NCBI GenBank assembly: GCA_934203075.1
Contig: CAKPYT010000006.1
Span: 1 to 12,065, forward strand
Length of the DNA: 12,065 nucleotides
Origin: an uncultured Clostridia bacterium
GTDB taxonomy: Bacteria; Bacillota; Clostridia; Christensenellales; CAG-314
Direction: 5' to 3'
The notes under the pieces were generated by a model. That model was given only the letters and a program-made list of their open reading frames with translations, ran no database searches and was not told where the DNA came from. The position numbers were made by a program, and so were the translations under genes. Below are positions 1 to 5,422 of the stretch, piece by piece. Within the stretch, counting starts at the first letter, position 1. Each line of letters opens with the position of its first letter.

Positions 1-433
1 CTTCCCGCCTCCTCCCCCCAAGAATCCAAGCCCCCCTCAAGAATCCGGTTCCCCAAGAAAACCTCTCCCAAGGAGGAAGACGGAAAAACAAAATTATACT
101 TCGGTTCCTAAGCGAAGGGCAAAAGGAGCGCACGGCTCGGGCGGCGAGGGGGAGCCGTGGACAAACGACAGCAAGGAACTCAGGCTGCTTTCAAAAGCCT
201 TCTGCCCGAAAGCAGCAGAGGGTCGGAAAGAAAGAACGAAACGTCGGAAACCCGGCGTTTTTTTTGGTTCGGATCACGAACCGAAGCGGAAGCCGCCAAA
301 AGGAGGATCGGTTCTGTTTCGGGCGGAAGCGGCGGAAAAAGAGCGGCGGCGGGGATTTTATGGAAATCCGGCTTTTCCCGTACGGGAAAGAACCCTACGG
401 CATATACTAGAAAAAACGGGAAGGGGGAAAGAC
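1..433. other. Non-coding region upstream of murB
   Basis: No credible gene is seen here. Bases 1-60 are C-rich on the plus strand, with C-runs at 14-19, 31-36 and 51-54 and the word AAGAATCC at 20-27 and 39-46. A series of hairpins follows: 99-117 (CTTCG/CGAAG), 131-159 (CACGGCTC/GAGCCGTG), 184-216 (GCTGCTTTC/GAAAGCAGC), a terminator at 241-265, and 266-282 (GGTTCG/CGAACC). A short palindrome lies at 372-389. A TATACT box at 403-408 could be a -10 for murB, but no good -35 accompanies it. The open frames that cross this stretch have compositions unlike real proteins and overlap murB in the wrong frame. Confidence 0.6.
241..265 (+). terminator. Intrinsic terminator upstream of murB
   Basis: The stem ACGTCGG (241-247) pairs with CCGGCGT (252-258), with one G-U pair and a four-base loop, and runs into eight T residues (258-265). 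It lies about 170 nt before the murB start. It could end a transcript entering from the left, or act as a leader attenuator for murB. The sequence does not decide between these. Confidence 0.7.
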
Positions 434-1369
434 ATGGATTCCGCTTTACGGGCAAAGTTTTTAAAGAAGTTTCCGCAGGCAAAGCAGGGAGAGCCGCTGT
501 GCCGGCATACGTCGCTGGGCATCGGCGGAGAAGCGTCGCTTTGGCTGGAAGTGCAATCTGTGCGGCAGGCAAAAAGGGCATTGCGTTTTTGCCGTATTCA
601 CAGAATAAAATGCTTTCCGATGGGCAACGGCACGAACGTTCTGGCGGCGGATGAGGGGTTCGACGGGGTGGTGCTGCATTTCGGCAGGCCGTTTTCCCGG
701 GTGAAGGTGCGCGGGCGAAAAATCGTTGCGCAAGCGGGCGCTTCGGCAAAAAGCATTGCGCAGGCGGCCTGTCTGCACTCGTTATCCGGGGCGGAGTTTC
801 TTTCCGTTTTGCCGGCGAGCGTCGGCGGTGTCGTGGCGATGAACGCGGGCTGCTACGGGCAAAGTGCAAATCAGATCGTGCGTTCGGTGTGTGCCGTTGC
901 GGACGGACGTATGCGCAGGTTTTTACTCTCGCAGTGCGGGTTCGGTTACCGCAGCAGCAAGTTCCGCCTTCGGGGGTGGACGGTGCTGAAAGTAACGTTT
1001 CGTTTGCGTCGAAAACCGCGGGAAGAAATTCTGCTCGCGCAAAAGAGCATGGCGGAACGAAAGCGTGCGTCGCAGCCGCTCGGGGCCAGAACCGCCGGCA
1101 GTACCTTTCTGGCGGACGGGATTCCCGTGGCTCGTCGGCTGGATGAACTCGGATGCAAAGGAAAACGCGTGGGACAAATCGCCGTTTCCGAAAAGCATGC
1201 GGGCTTTCTGGTGAATTTAGGGGGAGGAACTTCACGGGAATGGTTGATTTTAGCGTCACAATTGGGTAAAATATATCAGGAAACATTTCAAGAAAAACTT
1301 TCGATGGAAGTCGTTTATTTGGGAGATACGAATGATTTGGGCAGATTATCATACGCACACGATCTATAG
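434..1369 (+). CDS. murB: UDP-N-acetylenolpyruvoylglucosamine reductase
   Basis: This cytoplasmic flavoenzyme uses NADPH to reduce UDP-GlcNAc-enolpyruvate to UDP-MurNAc, the second committed step of peptidoglycan precursor synthesis. The 311-residue protein has the usual length and signatures: the FAD-binding GNGTN at 64-68, the LSGAEF...VGG..AMNAGCYG segment at 117-142, FGYRSSKF at 170-177 containing the expected catalytic Arg173, AGSTF at 221-225 with the proton-donor Ser223, the VSEKHAGFLVN block at 251-261, and Glu292 near the C-terminus in the position of the family's catalytic Glu. The YRSSKF spacing and overall length suggest the shorter type II form. AAGGGGG (421-427) sits seven bases before the ATG. 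The last 38 nt overlap the next gene. The final 14 residues lie beyond the conserved domain and are rich in basic and polar residues. Confidence 0.96.
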   Translation: MDSALRAKFLKKFPQAKQGEPLCRHTSLGIGGEASLWLEVQSVRQAKRALRFCRIHRIKCFPMGNGTNVLAADEGFDGVVLHFGRPFSRVKVRGRKIVAQAGASAKSIAQAACLHSLSGAEFLSVLPASVGGVVAMNAGCYGQSANQIVRSVCAVADGRMRRFLLSQCGFGYRSSKFRLRGWTVLKVTFRLRRKPREEILLAQKSMAERKRASQPLGARTAGSTFLADGIPVARRLDELGCKGKRVGQIAVSEKHAGFLVNLGGGTSREWLILASQLGKIYQETFQEKLSMEVVYLGDTNDLGRLSYAHDL

Positions 1370-2066
1370 CCACGGCACGGGAACCATTCTGCAAAACGCA
1401 TTGCAGGCGCAAGCCATAGGGCTGAAAGAATTGGGAATTGCGGATCACGGGCTGAGGCATATGCTGTACGGCATAAAAAAGAAGGATCTTTCTGCCATGC
1501 GGGAGGATCTGAATCGGGCACAGGAGCAGTGCTCCGTCCGGCTGAAACTCGGGGTGGAGGCGAATATCTACGCAACGGACGGTTCTGTGGATTTGCCCGC
1601 CGACCACCCGTTCGATTTTGTGATTGCGGGGTACCATAAAATGGTGTGGCCAAAAAGTTTTTTCGAAACGTTTCGGTGGAGTATTCCTGCGCTTTGCAAC
1701 GCAACGTTCGGTTGTACGCATGCAGATGTGCGCAAGTATACCAAAGCGTATATCCGTGCGATACAAAGCAAGCAAATCGATATTTTGTCTCATCCTTGCC
1801 TGGGTGTCCCGCTGGATATGGTCGAAGTGGCAAAAGCGGCCATGGATTACGGCGTCCTTCTGGAATTGAACGGCAAGGGGATTGCAATGACGGAGGACGT
1901 CGTTGCAAAAATAGCGGCAATGGGGGCAAAGTTCGTTGCGGATAGCGACGCGCATTCGCCGGATCGCGTGGGAGAAGTGGAAAAGCCCCGTCAACTGATT
2001 GAAAGGTTGGGAATCGAAAGCAGCGTCGTGAACTGGAATGCGCTTCCGCAACTGGGGAGGAAGTAA
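1332..2066 (+). CDS. PHP-domain phosphoesterase (YcdX-like)
   Basis: The 244-residue protein is a metal-dependent PHP-family hydrolase of the YcdX/histidinol-phosphatase-like branch. The metal ligands are visible: HTH at 7-9, His14, ADHG at 37-40 (Asp38, His39), GVEAN at 74-78 (Glu76), AGYH ending at His102, LSHP with His154, and DSDAH at 204-208. Together these form the trinuclear site seen in YcdX, which supports a phosphatase or phosphoesterase activity; the substrate cannot be read from the sequence. The ATG is chosen because GGGAG (1321-1325) precedes it at normal spacing and the HTH motif lies at its usual distance from the N-terminus. The gene starts 38 nt inside the end of murB, so translational coupling is likely. 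Family members often neighbour murB in Clostridia, so this pairing is expected. It is unlikely to be a true HisK, since no histidine genes are nearby. Confidence 0.9.
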   Translation: MIWADYHTHTIYSHGTGTILQNALQAQAIGLKELGIADHGLRHMLYGIKKKDLSAMREDLNRAQEQCSVRLKLGVEANIYATDGSVDLPADHPFDFVIAGYHKMVWPKSFFETFRWSIPALCNATFGCTHADVRKYTKAYIRAIQSKQIDILSHPCLGVPLDMVEVAKAAMDYGVLLELNGKGIAMTEDVVAKIAAMGAKFVADSDAHSPDRVGEVEKPRQLIERLGIESSVVNWNALPQLGRK

Positions 2067-2068
2067 AG

Positions 2069-2401
2069 ATGGCAACTACCAAAGAATTTATTCAATACGT
2101 TGCGGATCAACTTGCCGAAGGGAAGGAGATTTCGTTCCGCCCGATGATGGGGGAATACGTGCTGTACTGTCATGGCGCGGTTGTCGGCGGGGTGTATGAC
2201 AATCGCTTGCTGCTGAAGCCGACTCCGTCGGCGAAAGAAATGCTGCCGGGGGCTCGGGAGGAATTGCCCTACGAAGGCGCCAAGCCGATGCTGTTGGTGG
2301 AGGATCTGGAAGATCGCTCGCTGTTGGCTCGGGTGACGGAGGCAATTGCACAGGACCTGGCAAGCGGCTCTGCAAAACGGAAACCGCGCGAAAAAAGGTA
2401 A
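2069..2401 (+). CDS. TfoX N-terminal-domain family protein
   Basis: A small cytoplasmic protein of 110 residues that matches the stand-alone TfoX_N family. The diagnostic RPMMGEYVLY block lies at 24-33, GGVYDNR..LKPT at 40-52, and LPYEGAKPMLLVEDLEDR at 66-83. The tail (101-110) is very basic. In gamma-proteobacteria TfoX/Sxy regulates competence, but stand-alone N-terminal-domain proteins in Bacillota have no established function, so none is assigned. Only two bases separate it from the upstream PHP gene stop. Its ribosome binding site GGAGG (2055-2059) lies inside the end of that gene, so it is very probably the third gene of the murB operon. Confidence 0.9.
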   Translation: MATTKEFIQYVADQLAEGKEISFRPMMGEYVLYCHGAVVGGVYDNRLLLKPTPSAKEMLPGAREELPYEGAKPMLLVEDLEDRSLLARVTEAIAQDLASGSAKRKPREKR

Positions 2402-2423
2402 AAGGGGAATCATTTTGCGGAAT

Positions 2424-2449
2424 TTCGTCATTTTGATTGACGAATTTTT
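2424..2449 (+). terminator. Weak intrinsic terminator after the murB operon
   Basis: TTCGTCA (2424-2430) pairs perfectly with TGACGAA (2438-2444) around a seven-base loop, followed by five T residues (2445-2449). The stem has only three G-C pairs, so termination is probably partial. The right arm contains the -35 box of the next promoter. Confidence 0.45.
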
Positions 2450-2465
2450 CGGAAAGAGATATAAA
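2437..2465 (+). promoter_or_regulatory. SigA-type promoter for the DUF308 gene
   Basis: TTGACG (2437-2442) and TATAAA (2460-2465) are separated by exactly 17 bases, a near-consensus housekeeping promoter. The expected start point is about 2472, giving a leader of some 24 nt that carries GGAGG at 2481-2485. The promoter separates the membrane protein gene from the murB operon. Confidence 0.8.
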
Positions 2466-2495
2466 GAACTTAATCACACAGGAGGATTAAAAGTT

Positions 2496-2963
2496 ATGGC
2501 AAACTCTAGTAAAAAGGTAAGCCAAAGCACAGTGTATGCGATTTTGTACGTTCTTCTCGGCGTGCTGTTTATCGTGTTCAAAAGTTCTATGCTGAACTGG
2601 CTGATGACCATTGCGGGTATCGTGTTTATTGCGATGGGCGTGTATGACATCCTGAAGAAAAACGTGACGAACGGAATCATCGAGGCGATCATCGGCGTTG
2701 TGATTATCGTCGGCGGCTGGCTGTTCGTTTCCATCGTGCTGATTGTGTTTGGCGCATTGCTGGCGATCAAAGGCGTAACGGATTTGATGGAAGCCCTGAA
2801 ACCGAAAAAGAAAGATCCCATGAGTATTCTGACTGCGGTTCTGACTATCGTCGTCGGCGTGCTGCTGATTGTAAGCAATTGGCTGCTGGTGGATTGGTTC
2901 TTTATCGTGCTGGGCGGTGTTTTCATTGTGAACGGCGGCATGGCATTGCTGAGAAAGGCATAA
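2496..2963 (+). CDS. DUF308 / HdeD-like membrane protein
   Basis: The start is ATG 2496, eleven bases after GGAGG (2481-2485). The longer open frame upstream runs through the terminator and promoter and is not credible. The 155-residue product is an integral membrane protein with six hydrophobic helices, at about 11-29, 33-52, 60-77, 78-97, 110-127 and 131-151. They are arranged as three similar helix pairs, as in the HdeD/DUF308 family. A lysine-rich cytosolic loop (KPKKK, 102-106) separates the second and third pairs. HdeD in E. coli is linked to acid resistance, but family members in Bacillota are uncharacterised, so only the family is assigned. A strong palindromic terminator follows at 3127. 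Confidence 0.88.
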   Translation: MANSSKKVSQSTVYAILYVLLGVLFIVFKSSMLNWLMTIAGIVFIAMGVYDILKKNVTNGIIEAIIGVVIIVGGWLFVSIVLIVFGALLAIKGVTDLMEALKPKKKDPMSILTAVLTIVVGVLLIVSNWLLVDWFFIVLGGVFIVNGGMALLRKA

Positions 2964-3126
2964 CGTAAGTTTTTTGCGGAGCTCTGGAGGCAGAAAACAA
3001 CCTCTCGCGATAGGAGCATCGGCACTCGGTTGCCGCCGCGCAAAACAGGAGAAGGGGAAAAGGGAAATCGCGCGCCCGGTTTTATTCCGGCGACGTTTCC
3101 CGTAGCGGCAAGGTTTTTCTTGCCCC
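2964..3126. other. Non-coding spacer with potential RNA structure
   Basis: No gene is seen between the DUF308 stop and the terminator. The DNA can form several stems: CAACC (about 2999-3003) with GGTTG (3028-3032), GGGAAA (3062-3067) with TTTCCC (3096-3101), and GGCAAG (3107-3112) with CTTGCC (3119-3124). This would give the transcript a structured 3' untranslated region. No known RNA family is recognised. Confidence 0.4.
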
Positions 3127-3165
3127 AAAAGCAAAAGCACTCTGTTCGAGTGCTTTTGCTTTTTT
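3127..3165. terminator. Bidirectional intrinsic terminator
   Basis: A long perfect stem, GCAAAAGCACTC (3131-3142) with GAGTGCTTTTGC (3148-3159), has a five-base loop TGTTC. It is extended by AAAA (3127-3130) on the left and T residues (3160-3165) on the right. On the plus strand it ends the DUF308 transcript. On the minus strand it could stop transcripts leaving the AT-rich island. Confidence 0.9.
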
Positions 3166-3252
3166 GTGGGATAGAGGAAGGAGAGAAGCTGGATCATACG
3201 TTATTACCATCTTAAAATCGCGCCAGAACGTTCTGTAATTCTTAAATTATTG

Positions 3253-3438
3253 CTACAATCCTCTGTCAAATGGGTTTGAGTATACAAATGGACACAATAA
3301 ATCTAAATTAGAATTGAAACAGCCAAGTTGTGCTATATCGGACAGTAAAAGGTCAGAAACATTATTTGATACCGATTTATCAAACAACGTCTTACCCACA
3401 TCAAAAATTATTATTTTATATTTCAATCTATCGGGCAT
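3253..3438 (-). pseudogene. HAD-superfamily hydrolase, N-terminal fragment
   Basis: The 61-residue reading frame opens with a HAD motif I region, KIIIFDVGKTLFD (8-20), preceded by a normal short lead. After about residue 37 it no longer resembles a HAD protein and stops, so motifs II to IV (the Ser/Thr, Lys and second Asp pair) are absent. Intact family members are about 200 residues or more. It starts 16 nt inside the end of the ABC ATPase fragment, so the two were once a coupled gene pair. Motif I has Gly in place of the second Asp, as in the DxGGT-type HAD variants. It is read here as a truncated, non-functional relic; a short real peptide cannot be excluded. Confidence 0.55.
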
Positions 3439-3686
3439 AAACTGACTTCACTATATGGTAAATTTTTCGCTTCGACTAACTCGCATTTATATATTTTCTT
3501 CATTGTTTCTAGTGTTAATAAACGACGCGCTAATCCGTGCATTAACAATGTCCCTTGTTCCAACACAATAACGTTGCTGTTCAAAAGAAGCGGCATGCTT
3601 GGATTATGGCAAGACAATAAGATTGTTTTACCCCGTTTTTTTAAGACTTCTAAATACTTGATTGTCCGTCTATTTTTATGTTGTTT
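3423..3686 (-). pseudogene. ABC-transporter ATPase, C-terminal fragment
   Basis: The minus-strand frame between in-frame stops at 3687-3689 and 3423-3425 encodes about 87 residues that match the end of an ABC ATPase. KYLEVLKKRGKTILLSCHN contains the beta strand and the H-loop histidine, and NSNVIVLEQGTLLMHG is the typical strand-turn-strand after the H-loop. The Walker A, Q-loop, signature and Walker B motifs are all missing. A TTG at 3617 could start a 64-residue peptide, but no ribosome binding site precedes it and the domain would lack ATP binding. The break lies about 50 nt from the palindromic element at 3735-3804. With the overlapping HAD fragment it looks like the remnant of a transporter/hydrolase operon. 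Confidence 0.65.
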
Positions 3687-3734
3687 TTACGCTTTAATTT
3701 TACCCTCAAACTCGCAAGGTTTTTGTGACGTTGG

Positions 3735-3804
3735 TAATTAGGCGTGGCTTGTCTTGATACAAGTCGGCTCGCTACGCTCCTCGAAGACAAGCCACGCCTA
3801 ATTA
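3735..3804. repeat. 70-nt palindromic element
   Basis: Perfect 21-base inverted arms (3735-3755 and 3784-3804, beginning TAATTAGGCGTGGCTTG) enclose a 28-base loop that includes GGCTCGCTACGCTC. The element is far more GC-rich than the surrounding island. It has no T-run beyond the arms and so is a poor intrinsic terminator, although it lies just beyond the stop of the lipoprotein gene. REP- or MITE-like mobile palindromes have this form. No target-site duplication is visible in the flanks. Confidence 0.75.
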
Positions 3805-3814
3805 ACTGCATATC

Positions 3815-4609
3815 TTAATCAACTAACCAAGAAAGTAAATTATATTCATTTGAAAGATAAACATTAGGAACATCAAAATGTGTATAGCCTTCTATTATTG
3901 TTATTTTTGCTTTGGAATTAATTTTTGATAATGCATTAATAAAATCAATTGAACTTTGAGGATCTACTATTGTATCATCAGTACCGACAAATGCCCACAC
4001 AGGTTTGTTTTTTAATTTGTTTAAGTTAGCATCATTTAATGTTACATTTCCAGAAAGTGGTGCAATCTTATAAAAGGTATCAGGATATGAAAGGGCTATA
4101 TCCCACGTTCCTTTACCACCCATTGAATGACCAGTAATAGATACTCTTTCTTTATTACATTTTAAGTCACTTGAAACTTTGTTAAGAAATGAAAATAAAT
4201 CATTCTTAACATCACTCCATCCTCTTTTCCTATAAGGAAGTTGAGGAAATACAATATAAGAATGAGGTAATACTTGGCCTTCTTTAACAAATTTAGGTAA
4301 TCCATCTCCATCAGTTAATAAATTTAAATTGCCTTCTTCGCTTTCAGGCTTTCCACTTCCACCATGCAAATATAAAATTAAAGGCATATTTTCGGTTGCA
4401 TTTTTAGGGGTATATAAATAATAATTAAACTTTTGTCCTGAATCTAGTGTTAATGACAAAACTTCAAATGATGAAGTATTTGTACTATCACTTGAAGGTG
4501 CTATAGTACTTGAATCGTTACTTTCGGAGGGGCTATTATTTGCATTTGTGCAAGAACATAAAAACATCAAAGATATAAAAAATAATGTAACTAATTTTTT
4601 TATTTTCAT
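3815..4609 (-). CDS. Lipoprotein alpha/beta hydrolase (esterase/peptidase-like)
   Basis: The 264-residue protein has a lipoprotein signal peptide: a Lys-rich start, a hydrophobic core at 6-17, then a lipobox ending in Cys20. A Ser/Asn/Thr-rich linker (21-47) follows, then an alpha/beta-hydrolase domain. The catalytic machinery is present: oxyanion HGG at 82-84, nucleophile elbow GHSMGG at 160-165 (Ser162), probable acid Asp212 in GTDDTIV, and His244 in YTHFD. The closest general class is the secreted carboxylesterase/PHB-depolymerase-like or prolyl-oligopeptidase-like hydrolases; the substrate is unknown, but it should act on the outer face of the membrane. GAGG lies seven bases before the ATG (complement of 4617-4620). 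Codons are strongly AT-biased compared with the flanking housekeeping genes, which suggests horizontal acquisition. It is the only clearly intact protein gene of the island. Confidence 0.88.
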   Translation of the reverse strand: MKIKKLVTLFFISLMFLCSCTNANNSPSESNDSSTIAPSSDSTNTSSFEVLSLTLDSGQKFNYYLYTPKNATENMPLILYLHGGSGKPESEEGNLNLLTDGDGLPKFVKEGQVLPHSYIVFPQLPYRKRGWSDVKNDLFSFLNKVSSDLKCNKERVSITGHSMGGKGTWDIALSYPDTFYKIAPLSGNVTLNDANLNKLKNKPVWAFVGTDDTIVDPQSSIDFINALSKINSKAKITIIEGYTHFDVPNVYLSNEYNLLSWLVD

Positions 4610-4633
4610 ATAAAAACCTCAGCATTCTTTTCT

Positions 4634-4696
4634 TTAGAGTATTTTGATTTGGTTTAAAGAACGACTGTCGCCAAACACGATTTTATGTTCTGTCAT
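4634..4696 (-). pseudogene. DNA methyltransferase start, 20-codon relic
   Basis: Downstream of a good promoter, an ATG (complement of 4694-4696) with AAGG upstream opens a frame containing HKIVFGDSRSLNQIK. It ends at a TAA (complement of 4634-4636) after 20 codons. The H-x-I-x-x-GDSR pattern at the extreme N-terminus is typical of site-specific DNA methyltransferases of the amino-methylating (N4-cytosine/N6-adenine) type, where it comes shortly before the TSPPY catalytic motif. Here the homology stops just before that motif and the lipoprotein gene starts 25 nt later. It is probably the 5' stub of a lost methyltransferase gene, and may now serve as a short upstream reading frame in the lipoprotein leader. 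The match is short, so certainty is moderate. Confidence 0.5.
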
Positions 4697-4726
4697 TGAA
4701 ACCTTATCGAGTATTATATTGTTTTT

Positions 4727-4755
4727 ATTTTAGCACATTTTTCTAAATTTTCCAA
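4727..4755 (-). promoter_or_regulatory. Promoter driving the lipoprotein gene
   Basis: On the minus strand TTGGAA (complement of 4750-4755) and TAAAAT (complement of 4727-4732) are spaced by 17 bases. The -10 carries an extended TGC element (TGCTAAAAT). The start point should be near 4720, leaving a leader of about 110 nt before the lipoprotein ATG. A second TATAAT-like box lies at 4713-4718 without a good -35. Confidence 0.65.
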
Positions 4756-4856
4756 CCGCTATTGAGTTTGCAAGCATAGAATTTCTGAAAAACTTCAAAT
4801 GGCACTTTGGCGGGTGCTTGACTAGGCGAATTGTCGGGTGAAGTACATAAAAACAA
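4743..4856 (-). other. Possible 37-codon ORF or its relic
   Basis: From a TTG (complement of 4854-4856) to a TAG (complement of 4743-4745) the minus strand encodes a peptide containing SPSQAPAKVPFEVFQKFY. It overlaps the -35 of the lipoprotein promoter. There is no clear ribosome binding site, and the T-run of the Sel1-gene terminator lies at its start. The segment looks to me like a stretch that recurs beside genes in other Clostridia, but I cannot confirm that here. It could equally be untranslated conserved DNA. Confidence 0.25.
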
Positions 4857-4879
4857 AAAAGCACTCGACAAGAGTGCTT
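4849..4879 (-). terminator. Intrinsic terminator of the Sel1-repeat gene
   Basis: Read on the minus strand, AAGCACTC pairs with GAGTGCTT around TTGTC (core complement of 4861-4877), followed by a T-rich run (complement of 4849-4860). It directly abuts the stop of the Sel1 reading frame. Its stem core GCACTC/GAGTGC is the same as that of the terminator at 3127-3165. Confidence 0.85.
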
Positions 4880-5181
4880 AATCCTTAAACGTATTTATTA
4901 TGCTGTCCAATGCACCTATACCTATGTTAAATGCACTTGCGGTTTTGTCCGACAGCAGGTATGCCTTTGACTTGAGATGCCCGTTATCTGCGGCGGCTTT
5001 AAGCAAAGCAAACGCCTGTTTTTCGTCACGTTTAAGCACCGAACCGTCGAGATAGATCATGGCAAGCTGAACCGTCGAGATAGATCATGGCAAGCTGATA
5101 TCTGGCATCATTGTCATCATTTTGAGCGATTTGTTTTTTTAATGAGTTGGTTTTTCTCTTCAATTTTAACTTTTCAAACAT
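4878..5181 (-). pseudogene. Small Sel1-repeat protein, split by a 28-bp duplication
   Basis: An ATG at the complement of 5179-5181 starts MFEKLKLKRK and reads through DARYQLAMIYLDGS. A 28-bp tandem duplication (5042-5097) then shifts the frame and it stops at 5032-5034 after 49 codons. The second copy re-opens the original frame at its own ATG (5058-5060), giving 60 residues to the stop at 4878-4880. Removing one copy restores a continuous protein of 91 residues. The core, ARYQLAMIYLDG...A.ALLKAAADNGH, fits one Sel1-like repeat (an alpha/alpha helical protein-interaction repeat of about 36 residues). There is no signal peptide. The function is unknown. A purine-rich GGGGAATGGG precedes the first ATG. 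Confidence 0.7.
5042..5097. repeat. 28-bp perfect tandem duplication
   Basis: The unit beginning AACCGTCGAGATAGATCATG occupies 5042-5069 and is repeated without change at 5070-5097. As 28 is not a multiple of three, it breaks the Sel1-repeat reading frame. Identical copies point to a recent event, which slipped-strand pairing could reverse. Confidence 0.97.
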
Positions 5182-5204
5182 ACCCATTCCCCAAATAGTA
5201 TATA

Positions 5205-5234
5205 TCCGACAAAACCAACTACAGTCTTGTCGGA
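5205..5234. repeat. Inverted repeat between tRNA-Ser and the Sel1 gene
   Basis: TCCGACAA (5205-5212) and TTGTCGGA (5227-5234) form a perfect 8-bp stem with a 14-base loop, ten bases beyond the tRNA 3' end. Read in the tRNA direction, the T-run comes before rather than after the stem, so it does not fit a normal terminator. It may process or stabilise the transcript, or be an island end. Confidence 0.5.
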
Positions 5235-5244
5235 CACAAAAAAT

Positions 5245-5338
5245 TGGCGGAGAAAGAGGGATTCGAACCCTCGCACCAGTTTAATCCCGGTCTACTCCCT
5301 TAGCAGGGGAGCCCCTTGAGCCTCTTGGGTATTTCTCC
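5245..5338 (-). tRNA. tRNA-Ser (anticodon GCT)
   Basis: The 94-nt minus-strand gene folds as a class II tRNA. The acceptor GGAGAAA pairs with TTTCTCC, the discriminator base is G, and the CCA end is encoded (complement of 5245-5247). The anticodon stem CTCCC/GGGAG holds the loop CTGCTAA, so the anticodon is GCT, which reads AGC and AGT serine codons. A long variable arm follows, as expected for serine, and the T-arm carries GGTTCGAATCC. Its 3' end faces the AT-rich island, the usual side for tRNA-targeted integration. Confidence 0.97.
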
Positions 5339-5351
5339 TCAGCGCTTGCTT

Positions 5352-5380
5352 ATCATATCATAGCGGGAATAAAAAGTAAA
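5352..5380 (-). promoter_or_regulatory. Promoter of tRNA-Ser
   Basis: On the minus strand TTTACT (complement of 5375-5380) and TATGAT (complement of 5352-5357) are separated by 17 bases. The -10 ends 13 bases before the mature tRNA start, which leaves a short 5' leader for RNase P to remove. Confidence 0.7.
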
Positions 5381-5422
5381 GTGTTTTTTTGCTTTGTGTG
5401 CGTGATTCGCATGGAGGGAAAG

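Noticed and set aside
157..654. Plus-strand open frame before and over the start of murB
   Set aside because: It crosses the terminator at 241-265, lacks a ribosome binding site, has a skewed composition and overlaps murB in another frame.
180..2075. A 631-codon minus-strand open frame across murB and the PHP gene
   Set aside because: It lies antisense to two genes with intact catalytic motifs, is rich in Arg, Pro and His in a way that reflects the opposite strand, and matches no family I recognise.
3224..3235. CAGAACGTTCTG palindrome as an SOS (LexA) box
   Set aside because: The Gram-positive LexA box needs four bases between GAAC and GTTC; here there are none, and no suitable gene follows.
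3200..3260. Left attachment-site copy of the tRNA-Ser 3' end
   Set aside because: I looked for the T-arm and acceptor sequence near the left border of the island and found no matching stretch.
3735..3804. Integron attC site
   Set aside because: The element is a long palindrome in a region of small cassettes, but its ends lack the RYYYAAC and GTTRRRY core sites in the right order, and the arms have no extrahelical bases.
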